DNA of 64,000 nucleotides from Aphrocallistes beatrix (taxonomy: Eukaryota; Porifera; Hexactinellida; Sceptrulophora; Aphrocallistidae): assembly GCA_963281255.1 (NCBI GenBank), contig OY725488.1:12187524-12251523 (forward strand), written 5' to 3'. Position 1 is the first letter of the stretch, and each line of letters opens with the position of its first letter. Positions 33,960 through 44,464 of the stretch are shown here, piece after piece. The notes under the pieces are model-generated. The model was not told where the DNA came from, did not search any database, and saw only the letters and a list, made by a program, of their open reading frames with translations. Position numbers and translations under genes: made by a program.

Positions 33960-34914
33960 TCCTCACAGTCTTCATCCTCAATTTTTAGAATAGCCAACTG
34001 AGCCTCATCCAAATGCTCCAGGTGCGTATCGAAACTGGGCGAGTGGACACATGTGTCATCAACAAATGCCTGTACATTCGGACACTCTCGTAGAGCCTGG
34101 TCTACCGCTCGCTGATAGGGAGCCGGCATCGGATAGGCATCTCGTTTCGTCACATCGTTGAGATCCCGGTAATCTACGGCAAATCGATGGGTCCCATTCT
34201 CGAGCATTTCATCTATCTGCTTGGATACCACCGCCTCAATTTCCGGAGAAATACGCAACGGCCGGCTTCTGGTCGGCCGCTCATCCAGAAGAGTGATAAG
34301 TGTTCCGCGGTTCCAATTTCGTGCGGGCTCTTCGGGTTCTCCGCGAAAACGTCTTTCCATCTCGACAGCACCTTGCGTATGGCTGTCTCTTCTCGCGGTG
34401 ATAGTTTCGGGTTTATATCGAACCTGGCCTCCAAGCTATCTCCCTCCTTTCCCATCTCAGTCTGCATAATTTCTGCTCTAGTCGCCGCGTATCCCCTGCG
34501 TGCCGCAGCTAAAGAGGTTTTCCAACAACCACCTAGCCTAACTCTCATGTTTTCCCAATCGAAAGTAGTATTCTTGAAGCGCGTGAGGAACCTTCGCCCC
34601 AATATAACCACCCTATTGTTAGTATCGAGTACTTCGATTTCGTATTCTAGTGGTCGACCATCCCCCACATCTATCGCCACGCAGGCCGTACCACAGACCG
34701 CAAGCGCTGTCCGCCCTAGCCCATACACTTGACTGTACTTTGTGCTGTAAGGGATATTTATCTTTTGTACGGTGCCTCTGTCCAACACCGAAGGATCCGC
34801 CCCCGCGTCCATCATTACATTGATGGGTTTGCCGTTCCATTTAACTGGTACCACAACCGTCGTCTCATGTACAACACTATGCTGCGTCGTGGTCTGAAAA
34901 GAATTGAAGAACAT
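33960..34914 (-). mobile_element. Ty3/Gypsy-type LTR retrotransposon fossil, pol fragment
   Basis: Old LTR-element remnant. Recognisable parts are an aspartic protease region (MDAGADPSVLD, followed ~70 residues later by VVILGRRFL) and a short piece of reverse transcriptase (FAVDYRDLNDVTKRDAYPMP; VQAFVDD). It has no identified LTRs, gag, RNase H or integrase, so it is incomplete and broken, with at least a few breaks. Its GC content is higher than its surroundings. It lies within the candidate Helitron-like element 33128-36003. Confidence 0.8.
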
Positions 34915-35900
34915 TTTTTGAAAAAATTTGTAAGAAAAGAATTCTGAACATTTTTTGAAAAAATTTGTTCAGATCCGACCATTAGTTCGTAAGTTATAGT
35001 ATATTGTAAGTAAAGTTCGGACATCAAACCTCTCTATGGCCCCGAAAGTGCTCGATGTCAATGCTTAAAAACTATTGATGATATGTAATCTATTATAATC
35101 TTAAATGAAAGGATATATATGATAATATATAGGTTCCTCAAACATCTCTTTTTCAAAAAGTAAATATTTCTTGACTTATCATCGATTTTATTGCAATACA
35201 AATTCTATGGAGAACTTTGAATATATTAGAAAATGGCGAATCTTGTCATGAAATAAGTTCCCAAAAGTGGCTATTATACTCAAAAAACAATGCAATAGTC
35301 ACTAGCAATGTATACAGACATTTTGAAGCACTCAACATGATTATTTTGGAAGTTCAAAGCATTTATCTCCAAAATTCGGTCAAAGCCCCCCATTTATGGT
35401 CCAAAAACAGATTCCTCCATATCTCGGGAAATATACACTCAAATTCTTAGCTCTCAATTCCTAATATACTTTTCAAGACGGTATCTATCTGATTCTTAAA
35501 TAATAAGTGTACTACATGGAATGGAATGATAAGTTTTAAATTTTTATCACGTGATGACTTCTGGTACTATGAAGTGGCAAATATGATAGACTATCTATGA
35601 ATAAATTTTCGAAGCATTTGATCCAAACATGTGCTTTAAAAAAATCACAGAGTGGAGGAGGGCTTACCATTAAGATGTGCTAGGGAAGAACGGAAAAAAA
35701 CCGACTTTGAGACGCTGTAACTCAAAAACTAGAAATGCCAACCAAAAACTGTTTGGCATGTCTCAATATTTTTTAATTGCACTACCTGCCCACGCTTAAC
35801 ATATTATATATCTCTATTCTTGATATATGCTGTAAGCCAAACCTAAGGATTTTTCACGGGCGGTATCCTTAAAATAAAAAAATATTAAAGTAACAACAAA
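34915..35900. other. AT-rich stretch, no gene
   Basis: No convincing frame or repeat apart from a short direct repeat near 34905-34970 (GAACATTTTTTGAAAAAATT twice). Confidence 0.45.
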
Positions 35901-36003
35901 CATGATTTTCAAAGTATTTAAGAGAATCGAAGTGCCCAAAGTGTAGCTCATGCGGACATTTTATGTCCGTAGCCGTGCAGCGCAATCAAGCGAAGCGCGC
36001 TTG

Positions 36004-37441
36004 TAGTTTATTTAAACGGTAGAATATCCATACCCATTATTTAATTCTAAAATAATTATCCAGCAATCAACAGGCCCAGTCGATGATCATGGAATAATAT
36101 ATCAAATCACAAATACTTTCACTGGCAAGTTACACTGAACTACGTGGATTAGATAGCTCCACCTAATCACATACTTAGTAAATTGATATTCCTTAAATTA
36201 ATAGGTTATGAACTTAGGGATGGCACCAATTTCTAGTACTGCCCAGTTTATGATAAAGTAAAGATAAGGCTTGAAATCTAATACTTCTGGAATAACTGAA
36301 CCTGTAAGAGCCACATGGCTGAATTTTAACATTTAGGGTGTTTCGGACCTGGCTCGGATAATTTAGTTTTGAACGAATGTACAAGGTACAAGTAGTTTCA
36401 ATTTAATTGCAATGTCAGGCTAAAGATCGTAAGCTGAGTGGTTTGGGGCAGGCTAGGAAACCTTCCGTTCACCTCGTGTCAATATCAGAGTTTTTTAACA
36501 CGCTTTTCGATTAATAAGTATCTTTTTAATATGCACCATACACGTTTAGCCTACAAATATCTACTATTGGTGAGGTCAGAGACCTATTTTAGACCAAATA
36601 TTTCGATCAAGGATAACAGCAGTTCTCGAATTTTTTAAGAGTTATTAATTACAAGCGCGCTTCGCTTGCTTGCGCTGCGCCTGGGGTCACATTGGTTAAT
36701 TATAAGGGAGATAACATCTCGAAATACGTCTGTCCAACTGTTATAATCGATAACACTCGAAAAATCACCAAATTTGTCATTTTTAAAGTTTTTGATGAGT
36801 AATGATGACGTCATAACAAAGTGATGAGTCATCATTTTGTGATGATATGTGAAGTATATTAGTATGCAGATTTTATTAAAATTTGAGCCCTCTATCTCCT
36901 ATAATGGCTGAGTTATGCTCGAATAACTGTATTGCTTAACTTTTAAAAATGTGACAATGACGTCATAATTCCATGATGAGTCGACATTTTGCTCTGAACT
37001 CAGAACTTACTGGAGCCATAGCCAAAAGACTCCCACATGCCAAAAATCAGCTTTCTGCGCCTTGCAGTTTCTTCAATCAATTCGTTACAGAGATATATAT
37101 TTATGTACACATATACTAGTATATATACATTAATTGAGTTTTAATAGTAAGGATATATACTTGTAAATAAATAAATAAATAAATAATGTACATTAATCGA
37201 ATTTTAATAGTAAGGATTCATCACAAATGATAAATCTTTATATTATCTAGGTGTTGAATTTGAACGTATTGAAACATGTTATTGGACACTATTATAAACA
37301 TACGTATTGTTAAAAAAATTTGAAAGGGAATTTGTGACTAGTTTGCAAGATATCTGATAATACTTCCTGACTATTACTAGGATATGACTACGTACTAGGC
37401 TGAAGTATGTCTTATCCCGAGCCCATACTAACAGAGTTAGT
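36004..37441. repeat. Left arm of long inverted repeat
   Basis: About 870 bp excluding the insertion at 36652-37216. It is the near-identical reverse complement of 40605-41472, from TAGTTTATTTAAAC at the outside to CATACTAAC-GAGTT inside. The outer edge abuts the Helitron-like 3' end at 36003. The spacer to the other arm is about 3.2 kb and carries no long frame. Confidence 0.9.
36652..37216 (-). mobile_element. Helitron-like element in the inverted-repeat arm
   Basis: 565 bp. On minus it starts TCCTTACTATTAAAA and ends GCAAGCGAAGCGCGCTTG. The uninterrupted opposite arm reads GATGAA-TAATTAAT, so insertion was between A and T with no target duplication. This is a Helitron hallmark, with one base of ambiguity. 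The 5' phrase is repeated at ~37140-37155. The interior holds GGCATGTGGGAGTCTTTTGG and a short TAAA tract. No coding. Confidence 0.75.
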
Positions 37442-39082
37442 AGTGGGCTCTTTAAAGAAAATAGTCTGGTTATCTAGCACAAAATCTTTTAACTGTATTC
37501 TGAGAATGTTACACAGAGCCGACAGAAAGAATTGGACACTGCATTACTTCTCATAGAAATAGTACTGAAATGGATCTATTCAAATACTGTACATTATCTG
37601 AACTGTAAAAGATAACACTAATCTGATTTAATATTCGAATTCTGCCTATTCGAAGTATGCATATATTTCAACTCAAATACACTTTCCCAAAGTTAAAGAG
37701 TGCCCACTTGTGCCACATTGTGCCACGTATGAAATATCCTAATCATTATATATGTTGGCGCTAGTAACACCTAGTCGAACTGATCAGTGATTGTGCTCAT
37801 CAATTTGAGATAATTGGAAGAATATATTCTATTATGAATAATTAGAATATGCAGAAATCAAATTAAAAATCGAATTACTACAAGTACTGTTATAATTTAC
37901 CGTTGGGATTGAGTACACTTTATGAGTAGACTATCTTAATACTATTTCTTAATACTATTTACGAGTGAAAAGTGTAAACAGGCAAAGGATAAGACAATGT
38001 TGATTCAACATATTTTTGGTAAATTTAGATTAGTTTAGGAAAAACCTTTGGCAGCTCAGTATGGTTATCACCAGTGGAATTATAGGAATTTATAGATAAA
38101 TATGTAAACAAAACAAGAATGAATAAGTTAGGGAATGGAAAACGGATTTGCATTTTTTTGCCACAAAATTGTTGTTAAAACAGAGGTCTAGGATTTTAGG
38201 AGGAAACTGGAACCGGTCGTATCTTCAGAAAATGGAATAATTTAGATACTTCAATAAAGAATTCAACAAATAATGTGATTTATATTCTTTATTTTGGTTA
38301 TCATTCGAGGCCATTTTTTCAGTTACTAATGAATAAAGAAGAAGGTTACAGTGCTTAGTAATACATTACTTGTATTTACTCTATGAGTCTACGTAACGAA
38401 TCGGAAAGAAGTCTAGGATAAACAAAGTGAGCAAATCTGGTTGAATTACAAAACTCATGCGAGCATACGTACGCGTACTCAGCTTCAGATTCATTTTCGG
38501 TCCAGATCCGTTCTAAGATGGAACCGGACAGAATATGAATGAACTAAAAACTTTCAATCCTGATTCTGGGCCATCGTTCAACCAAGACTCGCAGTGTAGA
38601 AACGATCTGCAAATAACATGAGCTAATCTTGTGTGAGGTTTAATGAGATAGAGACAACATAGTTTGATGACTATGGAATAACATTACAGCTAAGTCGTAA
38701 GACTAATGGAAAATGTCATTCTGTGCCAGCTTGTGCCAATAGACACAACTAACCCACTGAAAAATCATCCTAGCAACCATATCTGATAAAAATATGTAGA
38801 CTTGATGTCTCAATTACAAGATTTCTATATAATAGCAATGAGCAAGAATGTTTCAATAATTTAATTGCTTCTCTCTAAACCATTAGACTAAATTTCTGGA
38901 AGAAAAAGTACATTCAGACTTATCAAATGGAATACTTTTTCCTAGAAAACTATTACAATTTAAAACTCATCGAAACGTTTAATTGTTTTGAAAACCCCTA
39001 ATTTTAGTAATGGAAGTGAATTCTTGAAATAGTATCTTTCAAATAGATGATATAATGTGGACACTTACAGTCGATTAGATTA
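37442..39082. other. Spacer of the inverted repeat, first part
   Basis: AT-rich, no gene. 37620-37860 carries CTTGTGCCACATTGTGCCAC and mirrored ATAATTxGAATAT phrases, resembling the Tc1-type MITE interior at 29755-29990. 38720-38760 has a similar TGTGCCAGCTTGTGCC phrase. Confidence 0.45.
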
Positions 39083-39704
39083 TCTTATACATATATTAAA
39101 ATGCTAGGATTTTTTTGTTTGTTTGTCCGAATTGATTGAAGAATTGGCAAGTCGTAGAGATACGAAAATTGGCATGTAGGTGTCAAATGATGAATCTAGG
39201 ATTAAGTTCGAAAATCTAAGCGAAATTTTCACACCTCAGCAGAAAAATGGAAAACAAATTTTCACACCTTTTCTACACAAATGTATTTGGTAAATCCAGT
39301 CTTGAACAGACAACAGGTTGAATTTAACTACCATTTTATTTAGGAGAAAAATTTCTATTTCGATAGAAATCATCATGAATCAATCAAAACATCAGTTTAT
39401 TGCTAAGTCTAGCTGTAGGTATATGAAAACATAGGATAATAAATAGATACAATTCTAGACAAAATATTTCTACTTAAATTTTAAAATCTCGGGATGCCAT
39501 GAGGAGGAGGATTTGGCGAGGAATTTTCCTAATTTTGGGGTACATTATACCAATTTGTATTAATGTTCGAGTCAGATGTATATCAACTAAGGTTCTTTCT
39601 TTCCGAATGTCTAACACAGTGCAGAATTATTCTAACTGATACATTTTCGACACTGAATCCTCCTCAATTTCATTACAAATAAATAAGCGAGCGAAGCGCG
39701 CTTG
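39083..39704 (+). mobile_element. Helitron-like element, 622 bp
   Basis: Starts TCTTATACATATATTAAAAT after A and ends GCGAGCGAAGCGCGCTTG before T. The 5' ~180 bases match 2397-2545 in reverse complement. No coding. Confidence 0.65.
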
Positions 39705-40604
39705 TATTATAATAATCAGTTAACGGAATGACAATTTTATACGTGTTCGAAGTAATGAGGTGGATTATATATATTTTGAGAATATATTCACTGAATGACA
39801 AAAGTACCAATTTGCGTGACGTCATAATTTCAAAAGTGTTTGACCATATAATTTGAAACTTGCATACATTCAATGACTAGTTTGGGGCTTTGACTCACTA
39901 ACTTTCAGAGAAATCGGTTGAAGTTGCTGAAATTGCTGGATAACTTGAAATGGAATCCCCTATCTCGTGTTTTCCTATTTTATACATTCTAGTGGTCGAA
40001 TATCACGTATATCACGAGATTACTGGCACGTAACAACCCACTTCGGAAGGAATTTGGGAAAAATCAACCTAAATCAACCTAACATGAATCTATTCTACAT
40101 ATAACAGACAAATCATGTAATTGAATTGTCGTATGTTCACTGATAATACTTCACACGCGATAAAACATTAGAAACCTTAATAACTCCAACAAATTGAAAG
40201 CTAGATGTTCCCGAGAAGACCTGCTTCCAGTATTTTTATGGGCTACAAAATACTACTTATGAATCAAACTATAGCTAGATCTTAATTTTTGAGAAATTTT
40301 GATGTAAAATAATAAATAAAAATATTCCAATGTTTAATAGTGAGAGAAGTGAATTGAAACTGCTCTAATTCTAATGAGTGACAAACGTATTATCAATCTA
40401 AATATACAGATGATAGAGTGGAGATTTATCATCATTTCAGACGAGTATGAAATTGTTTTCTGCAATGCTTCCGCCGCATTTACTGGTAATTCTGCATAAA
40501 TCAGAACTAGTAACCAAACAATCAAGCTAGTAGTAAGTACTATGTATTGATCAATTTTATCTGAATCTAGTAATAGCTAATAATTGCCATTTTGCATGTA
40601 GCAG
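39705..40604. other. Spacer of the inverted repeat, last part
   Basis: AT-rich; no gene or repeat recognised. Confidence 0.45.
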
Positions 40605-41472
40605 AACTCGGTTAGTATGGGCTCGGGATAAGACATACTTCAGGCTAGTACGTAGTCATATCCTAGTAATAGTCAGGAAGTATTATCAGATATCTTGCAA
40701 ACTAGTCACAAATTCCCTTTCAAATTTTTTTAACAATACTACGTATGTTTATAATAGTGTCCAATAACATGTTTCAATACGTTCAAATTCAACACCTAGA
40801 TAATATAAAGATTTATCATTTATGATGAATAATTAATAACTCTTAAACAATTCGAGAACTGCTGTTATCCTTGATCAAAAGATTTGATCTAAAATAGGTC
40901 TCTGACCTCACCAATAGTAGATATTTGTAGGCTAAACGTGTATGATGCATAATAAAAAGATACTTATTAATCGAAAAGCGTGTTAAAAAACTCTGATATT
41001 GACACGAGGTGAACGGAAGGTTTCCTAGCCTGCCCCAAACCACTCCGCTTACGATCTTTAGTATGGCATTGCAATTAAATTGAAACTACTTGTACCTTGT
41101 ACATTCGTTCAAGACTTGAAATTATCCGAGCCAGGTCCGAAACACCCTAAATGTTAAAATTCAGCCATGTGGCTCTTACAGGTTCAGTTATTCCAGAAGT
41201 ATTAGATTTCAAGCCTTATCTTTACTTTATCATAAACTGGGCAGGTCTAGAAATTGGTGCCATCCCTAAGTTCATAGCCTCATCATTTAAGGAATATCAA
41301 TTTGCTAAGTATGTGATTAGGTGGAGCTATCTAATCCACGTAGTTCAGTGTAACTTGCCAGTGAAAGTATTTGTGATTTGATATATTATTCCATGATCAT
41401 CGACTGGGCCTGTTCATCGCTGGATAATTATTTTAAAATAAAATAAATGGTATGGATATTCTACCAATTTAA
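40605..41472. repeat. Right arm of long inverted repeat
   Basis: Uninterrupted partner of 36004-37441. It supplies the empty-site sequence at about 40829-40832 for the element inserted in the left arm. Confidence 0.9.
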
Positions 41473-41570
41473 TAAACTATCACTGATACAAGCTAAAAAG
41501 AGATAAAATACTACTAACTACATTACATTACCACAGGCCCTAAACTGGAATACTAATATACATATAGTCA

Positions 41571-42230
41571 TCACAAAGCGTGGAAGAGGACCTGTAAGAC
41601 CACAGCACACATCAGGAACAGCACGCTGCCTGTAACCATCATTCCAGAACTGTAGCAAGCATTGCAAACGATCCCCGCCGTGGTACATTCTTGTGGCAGT
41701 CGAAATGTAGAAAATGAAGAGCCCATATTGCTGAAGGAAATAATCGTGATGTTGAAAGTAAAAGGAGCTGGGTCAACGCCAGTATAGTAAATTCGGGTTG
41801 GATAGCCATCACTACCTATTGTGACCGTAACTCCCAAAACACTGTTCGTGAAATAATTAGCGTTTCGAGCATCTACTGTCAAGGCATTCCATCGTTGAAA
41901 AGCAAAACCCTGAGGCAACTCAGTTTGTGTACAAGTCCCGTTATTTTCAGTAAACATGGCTAATTCATTTTCGCTGATGATATAGCTATAGGTGCCAATG
42001 AGTCCGTTGTAATTGTACTCTCCGGTGAAATATTCTAGACCTCGAGGTTCATCAACATGGATACTTAGTTGTGTAAATATCAAAGTAATTATCGTCCCTG
42101 AAATATTTGTAGCACTTACACCGGTTGCAGTTAGTGAATAGCTCTCAGATAGACTAGCGAGATTTTGTGCGTTTGCGATACTTGCCCCAAACAAGATGGA
42201 AACGAATAATATGGCATTTATTGGGTTCAT
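41571..42230 (-). CDS. Secreted, possibly GPI-anchored LolA/ependymin-like protein
   Basis: 219 aa, single exon. Residues 1-21 are a clear signal peptide ending ANA. The middle (ARNANYFTNSVLGVTVTIGSDGYPTRI..., then FSTFRLPQEC) has the ...F-x-P-x2-C ending and beta-rich pattern of small secreted invertebrate proteins with a LolA-like or ependymin-like fold. Three Cys cluster near 180-195. The last ~27 residues are hydrophobic (MMVTGSVLFLMCAVVLQVLF) and end the protein, fitting either a GPI signal or a tail anchor. The family call is weak; the secretion call is strong. ATG 42230 opens the signal peptide and TATAAATA lies ~60 bases upstream. The frame is intact. Confidence 0.65.
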   Translation of the reverse strand: MNPINAILFVSILFGASIANAQNLASLSESYSLTATGVSATNISGTIITLIFTQLSIHVDEPRGLEYFTGEYNYNGLIGTYSYIISENELAMFTENNGTCTQTELPQGFAFQRWNALTVDARNANYFTNSVLGVTVTIGSDGYPTRIYYTGVDPAPFTFNITIISFSNMGSSFSTFRLPQECTTAGIVCNACYSSGMMVTGSVLFLMCAVVLQVLFHAL

Positions 42231-42290
42231 TTGCTAAACGGCGATTATAGTATGTTGGCTTACTTTTACTATTCTAAAGAAAATTACGAG

Positions 42291-42298
42291 TATTTATA
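42291..42298 (-). promoter_or_regulatory. TATA box upstream of the secreted-protein gene
   Basis: Minus-strand TATAAATA, 60 bases upstream of the ATG at 42230, leaving room for a ~30-base 5' UTR. Confidence 0.4.
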
Positions 42299-42702
42299 GT
42301 ATATTTACATATATACTATTTGAAAGAGGTGGGTTAAATGGTTAGTAGACATGTTTCTGTAATTTGAACCAATTCAGAGATGTAGAGATAACTTCTAGAA
42401 CTAGGGAACTTGCACCATTATTGGAAGTTCTGGAATGGAGTTCGGATTGCCAGATTTTCTCTATACTAAACTCCTACAAATGCTAAATTAACAATTATGA
42501 TCGTTATATATTTTGATAAACCAGAGTGGACAAATATCCCAGAGTTTATGATAGTTGTGCACAAAATTTTTTCACCATCATCCGTAATAGAAAGGATGTA
42601 CATGTATACGGCAGCGTTAAAGCAATGAAAGTATGCATATAAGATAGTAACATAATTTGAAACATATCCTGTGAATACCAGGTTTCTAGCCTTTCGGGGT
42701 TA

Positions 42703-42897
42703 GATGAGGTGCTCGATGTGGCCACCATTGCGTCCTTGGACATTTTTAAGTCCCAACGCGAAATTCTGGAAAACTGACTTCAGAACATCTTTGGCTATCA
42801 CTCTGATTTCTAGCACAATATTCGTTTTCAGGTGCTCAAGTGTTCGAGCTTTGTTTTTGTATATTCTGTCCAGAATCCATGAATACAACCCAATCAA
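42703..42897 (-). pseudogene. Tc1/IS630-like transposase C-terminal fragment
   Basis: Minus frame IYKNKARTLEHLKTNIVLEI..., then VFQNFALGLKNV and NGGHIEHLI. This matches the end of Tc1/IS630-type transposases (R-T-x2-L-K ... N-x4-R-x3-C ... GGHIEHLI). It lacks the DDE core. Confidence 0.65.
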
Positions 42898-42904
42898 ATT
42901 TTGA

Positions 42905-43916
42905 AGGCATCAGGTAGAGGAAAATATTTTAACACCTTCTGCAGGTATAGATTTTTATCTGGTACCATTTCGCCACAATCTTCATCTTAAAATTCACTTT
43001 AGTTTCACACAATTTAATCCCATTTAATTTCCATTGTCCAAATCTTAACACTACTTAACAGAAACTAGTGCGAGAATGTCGGAGAGCAAATACTTAATTG
43101 AAGAAATAGGTATTGCTATGCATATACCATTACACAATACATAGGAACAGGTTTAGACCTGCATCGAAATGTTCATTTGTCAAAAATCATATCACTAATT
43201 GAATGCTACTGACTCATAGATATATTATTATTGTCGTTATTTGAGTCGAAAATATTTGATACGATTAATTTAGTTAGGAGAGTACATGTTTTATCGTTTA
43301 ATCTTTCAAATTGATTCACTCTACTTACTATTTTGTATAATCAATACTGCAGCAAGAGTGAACACCAGCACGAATGGATTCACAATGGATAAGCAGCAGA
43401 GGCTGGTTACTATTTGTTGAATGTAATAAATTGCAGCAAAAGTGAATTGCACATTTTGATTCAAGAACAATGTTCAATTTTGAGAACGTAGCAGCGAATT
43501 TATTGCTGAATCTAAATACATAAGCTAGCACAGTACACGTCTAGGCTCTCAGACAATACGAATTCAGAGTTATGAACTCTTGTCTCATCTCTACATATCT
43601 ATCATTCAATGTTGAACTCAACCAAGTATTAGCCTCATTATTAATTGCATATACTTCTATGTTGTAAGCAAGATAATATATTTCTGGAATTAAGCTAGAA
43701 AATTTGCTATTTATTTCCGGTTAAGCCATTTTGGGCGAGGAATCATTAAATGTGGGATTCAGTTCAGAATTTCACTGTAGTTCATATAATCTTGTATTTC
43801 TTAACCGCAAACGTTAACAGGGCTATTCCATACATTCCAACCTCTGCAAGGAAAGAGTAGAACACAGGTAGTATTTTAGTGAGTAATGGTCTCATGTAAC
43901 AGCGAAAATCTTGAGA
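42905..43916. other. AT-rich intergenic stretch
   Basis: No gene. 43710-43745 has a scrap of the 14785-type foldback arm (TTCCGGTTAAGCCATTTTGG). Confidence 0.45.
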
Positions 43917-44054
43917 GACAGACGAGGTCGTGAGAGTTGGGAGGTCTGAATAAGTACTCCTCTCAGATGAGGAGCTCCTCCCATCACTGCGCCAGTGGAG
44001 ACAGACAACGGACTCAGTTTACAGCCAGATAGCGGAGTTGATGGGCTGCCCTCC

Positions 44055-44464
44055 AGGGGTGTAGTGCTCAAATTTCTTTTTGGGGAGCGCTTATAAAAGA
44101 ATATAATATATTCTTTCATAAGCGCTCCCCCAAAAGAATTTTTTTCGCTTTTTCGGACATATGAAGAGAGGCTTAGAGAGCTATGTCGCGCAAAACGTTG
44201 CAAAAAGTTTAATTGTCCCGCTTTTTCAGCCTACATGTATAATACAAATATACAATGTCCCGCTAAAAGTACTACTATGTCCCGTTATTTTGCATGCAGA
44301 TGTGGGCATGTATGCTTTCAGTACATTATAAAACAGTTGACTCCACAATCCATTCTTGCCAAACGATTCTATAGGTAATAACAAACGTCAAGTTAAAGTG
44401 AGGGAGCGCCAATCCCCCTTAAATTTGTAGTGAGGGAGCGCCGCTCCCCCTACACTACACCCCT
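44055..44464. mobile_element. MITE with 10-bp target duplication
   Basis: 410 bp. Termini AGGGGTGTAGTG...CACTACACCCCT. GCTGCCCTCC is repeated exactly at 44045-44054 and 44465-44474. A 9-10 bp duplication suggests a Mutator-like source. The interior contains inverted GGGGAGCGC/GCGCTCCCC pairs and a TCCCGC-motif fragment at 44208-44318. Confidence 0.8.
44208..44318 (+). mobile_element. TCCCGC-motif fragment nested in a MITE
   Basis: ATTGTCCCGCTTTTTC, AATGTCCCGC, ATGTCCCGTTATTTTGCATG, GGGCATGTATG. Confidence 0.5.

Larger units (their letters stand above)
33128..36003 (+). mobile_element. Candidate Helitron-like element enclosing other DNA
   Basis: A 5' end TCTTATATATTAAAA, preceded by A and close to the one at 39083, opens here. 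The next same-strand 3' end of the family (hairpin 35951-35971, then CGAAGCGCGCTTG) closes at 36003 and is followed by T. If both ends belong together the element is 2.9 kb and encloses the Ty3/Gypsy fragment. The pairing is inference; two partial elements would look the same. Confidence 0.4.

Noticed and set aside
36438-41043. Two nearly identical 66-residue frames (36438-36638 plus, 40843-41043 minus)
   Set aside because: They are the two arms of the long inverted repeat; similarity reflects the repeat, not selection on a protein.
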